From: an uncultured Atopobiaceae bacterium
GTDB taxonomy: Bacteria > Actinomycetota > Coriobacteriia > Coriobacteriales > Atopobiaceae
NCBI GenBank assembly: GCA_900770865.1
Contig: CAAGLU010000028.1
Span: 1 to 14,754 of the forward strand
Direction: 5' to 3'
DNA: 14,754 nucleotides
The position numbers and the translations under genes were made by a program. The notes under the pieces were generated by a model. That model made no database searches. It had not been told where the DNA came from and worked only from the letters and a program-made list of their open reading frames with translations. Below, in pieces: positions 6,540 through 13,614 of this stretch; the stretch's first letter is position 1, and the number at the start of each line of letters is the position of its first letter.

Positions 6540-8347
6540 TCGTCGTCCACCTTGAGAACGGCAAGGAAGGCCTCCTGAGGCACCTCGACGGAGCCGATGG
6601 ACTTCATGCGCTTCTTGCCCTCCTTCTGCTTCTCGAGGAGCTTGCGCTTGCGCGAGATGTCACCGCCGTAGCACTTGGCGAGAACATCCTTGCGCACCGC
6701 CTTCACCGTGGAGCGGGCAATGATCTTGTTGCCGATTGCCCCCTGGATGGGAACCTCAAACTGCTGGCGCGGGATGATCTCCTTGAGCTTGTCGCAGAGG
6801 CTTCGGGCCATGTCGTAGGCACGGTCGCGCGGAACGATGAACGAGAGTGCGTCCACCTCCTCGCCAGCAAGAAGGATGTCCAGCTTCACGAGGTCGCTCG
6901 TGCGATAGTCGCCAATCTCGTAGTCAAGCGAGGCGTAACCCTTGGTACGGCTCTTGAGCTGGTCAAAGAAGTCGAGAATGAGCTCGGCCAGCGGTATGTC
7001 AAAGTGAATCTCTACGGACTTCTCCGAGAGGTAGACCATGTCGCTGGTCTCGCCGCGGTGGTCAACCACCAGCTGCATTACAGCACCCATGAAGTCTGGC
7101 GGCACGATGACCTTGGCCTTGAGGTAGGGCTCCTCGATGTGGTCGATGCGGGTGACGTCGGGCAGGTCCTGTGGGCTTGTGATGTCGACCATCTCGCCGT
7201 CGGTCTTGTACACGTGGTAGTCAACCGAGGGCGAGGTGGCAATGAGGTCGAGGCCAAACTCGCGCTCGAGGCGCTCCTTGACGACCTCCATGTGGAGAAG
7301 GCCGAGGAAGCCCACGCGAAAGCCAAAGCCCAGAGCCACGCTCGTCTCGGGCGTCCATATGAGCGACGGGTCGTTCACCTTGAGCTTCTCGAGGGCGTCA
7401 CGCAGGTTCTCGTACTGCTTATTGTCGATGGGGAACAACCCGGTGAAGACCATGGGCTTAGCCTCGTGGTAGCCGGGGCAGGCCTCTGCGCAGGGACGGT
7501 CCTCGTAAGTGATGGTGTCGCCGGTCTTTACGAGGGCAGGGTCCTTGAGGCCCGTGACCACGTAGCCAACCTCACCCACGCCAAGCTCGTCAAGGGGGGT
7601 CTCCAGCGGGCGCTTGCAGCCCACGCCGTCGCAGAGGAAGGTGTCACCGAGCGCCATCATGCGCAGGTGGTCGCCCTTTTTGATGGAGCCGTCAAAGACG
7701 CGCACCGTGGCCACCACGCCGCGGTACTCGTCAAAGTAGGAGTCCAGGATGAGCGCCTTGAGTGGCGCCTTGGCGTCTCCCTTTGGCGGCGAGACAAGGT
7801 AGACGATGGCCTCGAGAAGGTCGTGAATCCCCTCGCCGGTCTTGCCCGAGACAAGCACTGCGTCATCGGCCGGGATGGCAAGGTCCTCCTCGATCTCCCT
7901 CTTGACCTCCTCGGGGTGAGCGGACGGGAGGTCGATCTTGTTGATGGCGGGCACAATGTCCAGGTTGGCGTTCATGGCCAGCGTGGCATTTGAGACCGTC
8001 TGCGCCTCCACGCCCTGCGTGGCGTCAACCACGAGCACGGCGCCCTCGCAGGCGGCAAGCGAACGCGAGACCTCGTACGTGAAGTCCACGTGACCCGGGG
8101 TGTCGATGAGGTTGAACTGGTAAGACTCCCCGTCGTCGGCATCGTAGACCACGCGCACGGCGTTCGACTTGATAGTGATGCCGCGCTCGCGCTCGATGTC
8201 CATGGTATCGAGGAGCTGATCGGCCATGTCTCGCTCATCGACCGTGTGGGTGAGCTCGAGGATGCGGTCCGAGATGGTCGACTTGCCGTGGTCTATGTGC
8301 GCAACAATCGAGAAGTTGCGGATGTGGGAGGTGTCTGTCGTCTTCAT
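6536..8347 (-). CDS. lepA: elongation factor 4 (LepA) GTPase
   Basis: 603-residue ribosome-associated translational GTPase implicated in back-translocation and 30S biogenesis. G1 is AHIDHGKST (about 16-24), G2 lies in ERERGITIKS, G3 is DTPGHVDF and G4 is NKID. EF-G-like domains II, III and V and the LepA-specific C-terminal domain follow (YGGDISRKRKLLEKQKEGKKRMK, ending VPQEAFLAVL). Length matches the usual 598-605. Three in-frame ATGs cluster at 8359, 8356 and 8347; I chose 8347 because it places IRNFSIVAHIDHG at the position normal for the family. No strong Shine-Dalgarno precedes any of them. It heads lepA-dusB-hemW and is divergent from rpsT. No convincing lepA promoter was found in the 231-bp shared region. 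Confidence 0.96.
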   Translation of the reverse strand: MKTTDTSHIRNFSIVAHIDHGKSTISDRILELTHTVDERDMADQLLDTMDIERERGITIKSNAVRVVYDADDGESYQFNLIDTPGHVDFTYEVSRSLAACEGAVLVVDATQGVEAQTVSNATLAMNANLDIVPAINKIDLPSAHPEEVKREIEEDLAIPADDAVLVSGKTGEGIHDLLEAIVYLVSPPKGDAKAPLKALILDSYFDEYRGVVATVRVFDGSIKKGDHLRMMALGDTFLCDGVGCKRPLETPLDELGVGEVGYVVTGLKDPALVKTGDTITYEDRPCAEACPGYHEAKPMVFTGLFPIDNKQYENLRDALEKLKVNDPSLIWTPETSVALGFGFRVGFLGLLHMEVVKERLEREFGLDLIATSPSVDYHVYKTDGEMVDITSPQDLPDVTRIDHIEEPYLKAKVIVPPDFMGAVMQLVVDHRGETSDMVYLSEKSVEIHFDIPLAELILDFFDQLKSRTKGYASLDYEIGDYRTSDLVKLDILLAGEEVDALSFIVPRDRAYDMARSLCDKLKEIIPRQQFEVPIQGAIGNKIIARSTVKAVRKDVLAKCYGGDISRKRKLLEKQKEGKKRMKSIGSVEVPQEAFLAVLKVDDE

Positions 8348-8450
8348 GCGAGACATCATAGCGCATGGGCCGCTCGTCTTGCCTTCGTCGACGCGTATGT
8401 GAAATTTGCTCGTGGAAAATTCGAAGCGGCCACATCGGCGCAAATAGAGG

Positions 8451-8478
8451 GTTCCATGAGCGTTTGCTCTGCTATACT
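8451..8478 (+). promoter_or_regulatory. rpsT: probable rpsT promoter
   Basis: A good -10 box, TATACT (8473-8478), is 16 bp downstream of a weak -35 candidate, GTTCCA (8451-8456). Transcription would start near 8485, giving a leader of about 95 bases before the GTG start. This is the clearest promoter in the window, based mainly on the -10. Confidence 0.5.
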
Positions 8479-8532
8479 GCTCTAGTTGACCTCGCCGTGT
8501 CTGGTGCGGAACCCCCACTTCCCACCTACCTA

Positions 8533-8555
8533 GTTCTTAAGAGGCCTCTAGGAAC
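8533..8555 (+). promoter_or_regulatory. hairpin in the rpsT leader upstream of the ribosome binding site
   Basis: GTTCTTAAGAG pairs with CTCTAGGAAC over about 9-10 bp with one bulged A, closed by a GGCC-type loop, ending 10 bases before the Shine-Dalgarno (AAAGGA at 8564-8569). An alternative CCTAG/CTAGG pairing overlaps it. S20 is known to repress its own translation in E. coli, so a structured leader here could serve autoregulation. That role is inference. Confidence 0.4.
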
Positions 8556-8578
8556 AAGATTTTGAAAGGATCCGCACC

Positions 8579-8842
8579 GTGGCAAACATCAAGTCTCAGA
8601 AGAAGCGCATCATCACCGCCGAGAAGGCCCGCATGCGTAACAGGGCCGTCCGCTCCGAGCTGAAGACCTACGTCAAGAAGGTTCACGCCGCCGTCGAGGC
8701 TGGCGACGTCGATGCCGCTCAGGCTGCTGCCAACGCCGCCTGCAAGAAGCTCGACAGGGCTGCCGCCAAGGGCATCATCCACAAGAACCAGGCCGCCGAC
8801 CGCAAGTCCGGCGTCCAGAAGCTCGTCAACTCCATGAAGTAG
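8579..8842 (+). CDS. rpsT: 30S ribosomal protein S20
   Basis: 87-residue, very basic primary 16S rRNA-binding protein. MANIKSQKKRIITAEKARMRNRAVRSE is the classic S20 N-terminus, and the ending KGIIHKNQAADRKSGVQKLVNSMK is also typical. Length is normal. The start codon is GTG, eight bases after AAAGGA. UUG or GUG starts are common for this gene and limit its translation. It is the only plus-strand gene here, transcribed as a single gene between its own promoter and terminator. Codon use appears restricted and C-ending (AAG, CGC, GCC), as expected for a highly expressed gene. Confidence 0.98.
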   Translation: MANIKSQKKRIITAEKARMRNRAVRSELKTYVKKVHAAVEAGDVDAAQAAANAACKKLDRAAAKGIIHKNQAADRKSGVQKLVNSMK

Positions 8843-8873
8843 AGCTGCTTCTCTGAGATGAACTGAACTTTGG

Positions 8874-8904
8874 GAGCCCGGCCATGCGCCGGGCTCTTTC
8901 TTTT
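8874..8904 (+). terminator. rho-independent terminator of rpsT
   Basis: A perfect 9-bp GC-rich stem (GAGCCCGGC / GCCGGGCTC) with a 5-base loop is followed directly by TTTCTTTT, 31 bp after the rpsT stop codon. The T tract is only on the plus-strand side, so it acts mainly on rpsT. The convergent holA ends 43 bp away. Confidence 0.92.
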
Positions 8905-8946
8905 GCCGACAGGGGGCCGGGCGAGCCGGCGGGAACCACGAGCTCT

Positions 8947-9915
8947 CTACCGGGCAGCACCACAGATAGTCGCGATAAGCGAGAGGAACGCGGAATCCGA
9001 GTCTGCCGACCCCTTGAGTGCTCGCTCGCACGATGCGCAGGCAGCAAGGTCGCGCTCCAGCTCGCCAGGCGCAAAGCGACGAGCCCACCGCGCGTAGTTC
9101 CTCACCTGCCAGTCCTGCTTGCCAAGCGCCCGAGCGACACCCGCTCCCTCGCCACGGGCGTCAAGCGCCCGCGCGCAGATGAGTTCGCGGATACGAATAG
9201 TCACCAGGGTGAGGAGCCCCACCTGCGAAGATCCCCTGAGAAGCGCGTAGAGCTCCAAGGAACGGCGGGCATCCTTCTCGCTCAGGCGATCGAGGAACTC
9301 CCACGGCTTGACCTCTGCCACGCGAGCAACGCTAGCCTCGACGTCCGCAAGGGTCACCTGGCCCTGCCCTCCCTTGAGCGCCGAGAGCGTACGGAGCTGC
9401 GTGTCGAGCATGGTCGTCGACTCCCCCACGCGATCCACGAGCGCGCGGGCAGCATCCTGGTCGATGGCAAGGCCATGGGAACGGGCAAGCTTCTGCACGT
9501 AACCGGGGAGATCCCTTCTCGTTGCCGGCGTACAGTCGATGACCGCCTTGGGGCCAACCTTCGCAACTGCCTTGTAGAGACGCGTCGACTTTGCCAGCGT
9601 GGTTGCCGAGAGAAGCAGCGTGCAGGCAGGGTTGGGGTCCTTCAGGTACGCGACGAGGGCTTCCGAGACTGGCTTGGGGAGCTTGTCGGCGGGTTCGATG
9701 ATCACGATACGGGGGGAGTTGCCCACAGGCAGCGTGTTGAGAGACGAGATGACGCTGGTTGGGTCGGTGTCTGCCGTGGGGACAATCTCGTCCAAGTTGA
9801 AGGCAGCCAGCCCCTCGTCCAGGTAGCCCTTGAGGCGCGTGATTGCGCTCTTGCGCTTGAGCTCGTCGGCTCCAACCACCAGATATGCTGGCAGCAGCTT
9901 TGCCGTCTTTGCCAT
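8947..9915 (-). CDS. holA: DNA polymerase III subunit delta
   Basis: 322-residue clamp-loader subunit that opens the beta clamp during replication. The N-terminus LLPAYLVVGADELKRKSAI and the following PADKLPKPVSEALVAYL fit the HolA/YqeN nucleotide-binding-like domain I. KPWEFLDRLSEKDARRSLELYALL and LLTLVTIRIRELICARAL are typical of the C-terminal collar region. Length is normal. The start is well supported: GGAGGG lies five bases before ATG. It is 51 bp downstream of comEC with no terminator between, matching the comEC-holA-rpsT order of Bacillus, although rpsT is inverted relative to it here. Confidence 0.93.
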   Translation of the reverse strand: MAKTAKLLPAYLVVGADELKRKSAITRLKGYLDEGLAAFNLDEIVPTADTDPTSVISSLNTLPVGNSPRIVIIEPADKLPKPVSEALVAYLKDPNPACTLLLSATTLAKSTRLYKAVAKVGPKAVIDCTPATRRDLPGYVQKLARSHGLAIDQDAARALVDRVGESTTMLDTQLRTLSALKGGQGQVTLADVEASVARVAEVKPWEFLDRLSEKDARRSLELYALLRGSSQVGLLTLVTIRIRELICARALDARGEGAGVARALGKQDWQVRNYARWARRFAPGELERDLAACASCERALKGSADSDSAFLSLIATICGAAR

Positions 9916-9966
9916 GCATTCCCTCCATCATGTTGACCTCCCTACTTTGCCACAAACCGGACCACC

Positions 9967-12411
9967 TCACAGGCCAGATGCCAGAGCCGCCGCGCCCCCG
10001 CCGGAAGTACGCTCCGTCGAGACAACAGGGCCCCTTGCACCAGGCCTCACCGTGACCGTCCCCACGTCCTTGGTACAGAGAAAGACCGAGCCTGCACCCT
10101 CAAGCACATCCACGCACTCCTCGCGCGGATGACCGTACTTGTTGCCCTCTCCCGCGCTCGCAACTGAGACCTCTGGGTCGAGAGCCGCCGCCTCTTCAGA
10201 CGTGAGAGAAACCTCGGAGCCGTGATGGCCCACCTTGAGAAAATCGATGTCGCCCACGTCTCCTCTGGCAAGGCAAGCCCCCGTCTCGTCTCTCTCGGCG
10301 TCTCCGGTGAGAAGACCAGATAGACCGTTGCCGTTGTGCTCGTAGGTAAGCGCGAGCTCCAGCGAGTCCGCGTTCTCGCTGCCATCGACGGGCTCGGTTG
10401 GCGAGACAACGCGCAGTGAGAACGAGCCGGCATGAATGGTGTCCCCGTAGGAGATCTCCTCTGCCGCGTGCCCCGAGAGCCTCGTGATGCTTGCCGAGAG
10501 GTCTTCGGGAATCTGCCCTGAGACTCCCCCAGCCACAAGGACGCGATTGCATCCCACGCGTCCCACCAGGTCGTCCACGCCTCCTACGTGGTCGTCATGG
10601 AGGTGCGTGAGGACAATCGCGTCCAGGTGGATTATCCCCTGCCGCGCGAGAGCCTGCGATACCTTCTCGTCTGGCCCCGTGTCCACAAGCACTGCGGTGC
10701 TGCCATCGGCCACGAGAATGGCGTCACCCTGCCCCACGTCCAGCACGCAAACCCTTGCGGGCTGCAAGAGGCGCAGGCCCAGCAGGAGGGCAACGGATCC
10801 CCCCGCCAAAACCGCAGCGCCACGTAGAAGGATGCGCTTGCGAGGAGTGGGCCAAACCCCGTAGAGCGCCGCGCTTGCGGCGCAGAGGATCGCGAGCATG
10901 GGGGCCGCGCTTGCCTCCATGGGCAAGCATGCCAGTGGGAGCCTCGCCAGGGCGCAGAGCACCACGCAGAACGCCTGGGAGACGCCTTCTGCGGCAGCAA
11001 GGACCGGGGACTGCAACGTCGAAAGGGGCGTGAGCGCAGCTGCCGCCAAGCCCAGAGAGACAAGGCCTGCAAAGAGCGGCGCCAGCACCAGATTCGCAAT
11101 GGGCGCGATAAGCGATACCTCGCCAAATGCGGGGCAGGTCAGCGGCAGCGTGAAGAGCTGGGCGACGACGGATACCCCTAGGGCATCGCAGGCATTTGAG
11201 CGCAGACGCCCCAGGGTGTGGACCAACGCCGGCTGAAGCCTGCCGGGATGCCTTAGCATGCACGTGAGTACGTCAAGTGCATGACTCGCGTAGCTCCCAA
11301 AGAGGCAGATTCCCACCACGGAGGCAACCGAGAGGAGAAACCCCAGCTGTCCCGAGACGTAGGGGTCGAGAAGTGCCATGGCAAGTGCGGCCGCGCATGT
11401 GGAGGAGAGGGCATGGGACCTTCTCCCCACAAGGGACCCTCCAAACGAGACACAGCTCATGATGCCGGCGCGCACGGCAGACGCAGGCGCCCCGCAGAAG
11501 ACGATGAAGAGCGCAATCACACCCAGGGCGAGGGAGCCCCGCACGCCTGGTCCTAGCCTCGTCTTACCAAGTAGTGCCGCTAGAGTTCCCGCAAGAATCG
11601 CCAGGTGCCCTCCGGACACCGCCACCAGGTGGGAGACACCGCAGGTCGCGAATGCGTCATCCAGACCACGGGAGCGTATGGGGGCGCGGTCGCCGCAGAC
11701 GCTCCCGGCAAGTACCGCCGCCCCATCGGACTCGTCTGGCGAGAAGGACGCGAGCACCGTCTGTCTCATGCGTAGCACGGCCCCGAGGGGCCCACCCACC
11801 TCCCGCACAGCCGTCACATGCACGACCGAAACCGTGCCCGCAAGCCCCTGCATGCGCGATGAGACGCCCCACTCGTCCTCGCCGTTTGGCTTGAAGCGCC
11901 CCACGCACGAGACCACGGTGCCGCATTCGAGCCGGGCAGGCGAGCTAAGCCAGACCGCCCCCACCTTGCCACCACTCTCGTCGAGCACGCGAGCGCGGCC
12001 CCACCAGCCACGTCCGCCCTCGGCCATGTCGCCCTCGACCTCGAGGCCCCACGCCGATACGGGTGACGTCGAAAGCGCCACCGCAGCAGCGACCACGCGG
12101 GCAAGCGCAAGGCGCCCCAGGAGCGCACCGGAAAGTGCCGCAGCAAGGGCAAACGGAAGGACGGCCGGCACGTGGGCCGTGTCACGCCCTTGGGCCTTTC
12201 GCCTGATGGCAAAGGTGGCAACCAGGCAGAGGCCAACTCCGGCCACCTCTGCCACCACAAGCAAGACTAGCGAGAGCTGCGTCCCAAAACGCAAGACTGT
12301 CCGTTCTGCCAAGATTACTGCCACAAGCCCCCAGAGCGTCATGGGAATGGCAGGGCGCACGGGCATGCGGGCGTCGGCCGTTTGGGACGGCCTCGCAACA
12401 GCCACGGTCAC
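9967..12411 (-). CDS. comEC: DNA internalization channel ComEC/Rec2
   Basis: 814-residue polytopic membrane protein that carries single-stranded transforming DNA across the cytoplasmic membrane. Order: N-terminal hydrophobic helices (about 20-110 with breaks), a DUF4131/OB-like segment (about 120-200, VEGDMAEGGRGWWGRARV), the Competence membrane core containing CGVSHLVAVSGGHLAILAG, more helices to about 540, and a C-terminal metallo-beta-lactamase domain from about 554 (VLDVGQGDAILV) with THLHDDHVGG (H603, H605, D607, H608), LLTGD and KVGHHGS. All metal-ligand motifs are present, so the putative nuclease domain appears intact. The GTG start is 10 bp after the comEA stop, inside or next to GGGAGGAGAG; a second GTG at 12405 is possible. 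Full length suggests a working competence system. Confidence 0.95.
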   Translation of the reverse strand: MTVAVARPSQTADARMPVRPAIPMTLWGLVAVILAERTVLRFGTQLSLVLLVVAEVAGVGLCLVATFAIRRKAQGRDTAHVPAVLPFALAAALSGALLGRLALARVVAAAVALSTSPVSAWGLEVEGDMAEGGRGWWGRARVLDESGGKVGAVWLSSPARLECGTVVSCVGRFKPNGEDEWGVSSRMQGLAGTVSVVHVTAVREVGGPLGAVLRMRQTVLASFSPDESDGAAVLAGSVCGDRAPIRSRGLDDAFATCGVSHLVAVSGGHLAILAGTLAALLGKTRLGPGVRGSLALGVIALFIVFCGAPASAVRAGIMSCVSFGGSLVGRRSHALSSTCAAALAMALLDPYVSGQLGFLLSVASVVGICLFGSYASHALDVLTCMLRHPGRLQPALVHTLGRLRSNACDALGVSVVAQLFTLPLTCPAFGEVSLIAPIANLVLAPLFAGLVSLGLAAAALTPLSTLQSPVLAAAEGVSQAFCVVLCALARLPLACLPMEASAAPMLAILCAASAALYGVWPTPRKRILLRGAAVLAGGSVALLLGLRLLQPARVCVLDVGQGDAILVADGSTAVLVDTGPDEKVSQALARQGIIHLDAIVLTHLHDDHVGGVDDLVGRVGCNRVLVAGGVSGQIPEDLSASITRLSGHAAEEISYGDTIHAGSFSLRVVSPTEPVDGSENADSLELALTYEHNGNGLSGLLTGDAERDETGACLARGDVGDIDFLKVGHHGSEVSLTSEEAAALDPEVSVASAGEGNKYGHPREECVDVLEGAGSVFLCTKDVGTVTVRPGARGPVVSTERTSGGGAAALASGL

Positions 12412-12421
12412 CTCTCCTCCC

Positions 12422-13186
12422 TCAGACACGGATCTTGTCCTTGAGCTTGGCGAACTTCTTCTCGCCAATACCCGAGACGCGCATGAGGTCCTCGGCGCTC
12501 GTGAACGCGCCGTTTGCTTCGCGGTCGCGAACTATCTCCGCAGCAGTTGCATCCCCAACGCCGGGAAGCGTCGTGAGCTCGGCAACGGTGGCGGTGTTGA
12601 TGTTCACGATGCCATCTGTTGACGCATTGGGCCCGCTACCAGAGGATTCCCCGGACAACGATGCCGCAGCTTCCCCCGCAGTGGCGTCCCCCTCCCCTAC
12701 GGCGGGCACATGGACCTTCTCGCCATCCGAGATTGGCTCGGCGAGGTTTAGACGCGAGGTGTCCGCGCCCTCAACGAGCCCGCCCGCCGCCTCCACGACG
12801 TCATTAATGCGCAGCGTAGCGCCCTGGAGCTGATAGACGCCGGGGGACGCCACCATGCCGTCAACGTGAACCACCACAGTTGGTGGGTCCTCACTCGTGG
12901 CATCGCTTGCGGAGACAGCGTCTTTGTCCTGCGATGGCATCTCCGCTGAGGCGGACTCGGCCACCTCGGCTGCCACGGCACTCTCGTCACGCTCAATGGA
13001 GAAGGAGGCTCCCTGAGAGCCTCGGGCAAGGTGAATACCCGCAACCATCGCAAGCACAGCCACAAGCGCAATCCCTGCCACCCCCGCCTTCACGGCAGGA
13101 GAGAGTCCAGCCCTTCTCGCTAGCGATCGCGCCTTGCGATGGACTCGAGAGCCAATCCTTTTGCCTGCTCTTGATTCCTGCGCCAT
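12422..13186 (-). CDS. comEA: competence protein ComEA (membrane DNA receptor)
   Basis: 254-residue DNA-binding receptor for transformation. A basic cytoplasmic N-terminus (1-33) leads into one membrane helix (about 34-53, VAGIALVAVLAMVAGIHLA). Then comes a flexible acidic A/S/E-rich linker (about 60-102), an SLBB domain (about 104-161, VVVHVDGMVASPGVYQL) and a second low-complexity linker (165-191). The C-terminal helix-hairpin-helix domain is about 193-252 (VNINTATVAELTTLPGVGDATAAEI ... VSGIGEKKFAKLKDKI). ATG was chosen at 13186 because GGGGAGG lies eight bases upstream; a GTG at 13195 falls within three bases of that motif and is unlikely. It heads comEA-comEC-holA. Confidence 0.95.
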   Translation of the reverse strand: MAQESRAGKRIGSRVHRKARSLARRAGLSPAVKAGVAGIALVAVLAMVAGIHLARGSQGASFSIERDESAVAAEVAESASAEMPSQDKDAVSASDATSEDPPTVVVHVDGMVASPGVYQLQGATLRINDVVEAAGGLVEGADTSRLNLAEPISDGEKVHVPAVGEGDATAGEAAASLSGESSGSGPNASTDGIVNINTATVAELTTLPGVGDATAAEIVRDREANGAFTSAEDLMRVSGIGEKKFAKLKDKIRV

Positions 13187-13367
13187 GCCGACCACCTCCC
13201 CACATCGATGATGAGGGCGGCTGGAAGGTGCTCCCTACAGCTTTTGAGAAAGTCCGACACGTAGCCGACGGCCTGCAGGCAGGCATCTGTCACATTTTGT
13301 TGTTATTGCTGGAATACCGCCATGCGAGAAGTCCAATTCACGGTATCCCAACGCGCCATTCGCAGCG

Positions 13368-13409
13368 TTTTCGCAGGTGCGAACGGTAGGTATTCGCACT
13401 GTCGCAAAA
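13368..13409. repeat. interrupted inverted repeat upstream of comEA
   Basis: TTTTCGCAGGTGCGAA (13368-13383) and TTCGCACTGTCGCAAAA (13393-13409) are imperfect inverted copies, with a perfect 7-bp inner part (GTGCGAA / TTCGCAC) around a 9-base spacer. Similarity continues weakly outward (CGCCATTCGC versus ATGGGCG). It lies about 180 bp before the comEA start. It could be an operator, a hairpin, or the end of a degenerate mobile repeat. Confidence 0.5.
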
Positions 13410-13484
13410 TGGGCGTTCCGGTGTGTCGCCGAGCGTCACCGTCTGTAACCAAGCGTCACTGGGCGCGCCCGTGCAGTAATCTCA

Positions 13485-13541
13485 CCTTGGGCGAGAATCT
13501 GGCACCCCAAGGGAGGTTTACGACGGGATTCCGTACGAGAA
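13485..13541 (+). repeat. dispersed repeat, copy 2
   Basis: It aligns along about 57 bp with the minus strand of 4155-4099. Shared blocks are CCTT(C)GGGCGAGAA, GGTTTNCGACGGGATTYC and GTACGAGA; the middle (about 10-12 bp) differs. Within this copy CCTTGGG (13485-13491) and CCCAAGG (13506-13512) form a short inverted repeat. The right end runs directly into the large hairpin at 13537-13582, so the hairpin may be part of the element. Confidence 0.6.
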
Positions 13542-13582
13542 GGGCCTTCGGGCGTCAGAATGACGCCCGAAGGCCCATTCTC
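13537..13582 (-). terminator. large perfect hairpin downstream of thiI
   Basis: A perfect 16-bp stem (GGGCCTTCGGGCGTCA with its complement) has a 3-base loop (GAA, 13558-13560). It is extended by five more pairs (GAGAA/TTCTC) past one unpaired base. It starts 33 bp after the thiI stop. On the minus strand it is followed by TTCTCG instead of a clean T run, so termination is likely but not typical. The near-perfect symmetry would also work on the other strand. Confidence 0.6.
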
Positions 13583-13614
13583 GCAGCGTCTACACGCAAA
13601 GAAGAGGCACACCG

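Larger units (their letters stand above)
13187..13614. other. 428-bp gene-free region between thiI and comEA
   Basis: No plausible gene is seen. Reading from thiI toward comEA it holds a strong hairpin (13537-13582), repeat copy 2 (13485-13541), an interrupted inverted repeat (13368-13409) and a short AT-richer stretch around 13290-13316 (ACATTTTGTTGTTATTG). The comEA promoter must lie here, but I could not find a convincing -35/-10 pair. GTATTC and CAAAAT on the minus strand are the nearest to -10 boxes. Confidence 0.6.

Noticed and set aside
7004..7993. A 329-codon plus-strand frame opposite lepA
   Set aside because: V/H/G/L-rich complement of lepA codons and no initiation signal.
13293..13417. 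Possible CRISPR-like or tandem repeat in the thiI-comEA gap because TTCGCA and CGCA recur
   Set aside because: The recurrences are parts of one inverted repeat; there is no regular repeat-spacer pattern.
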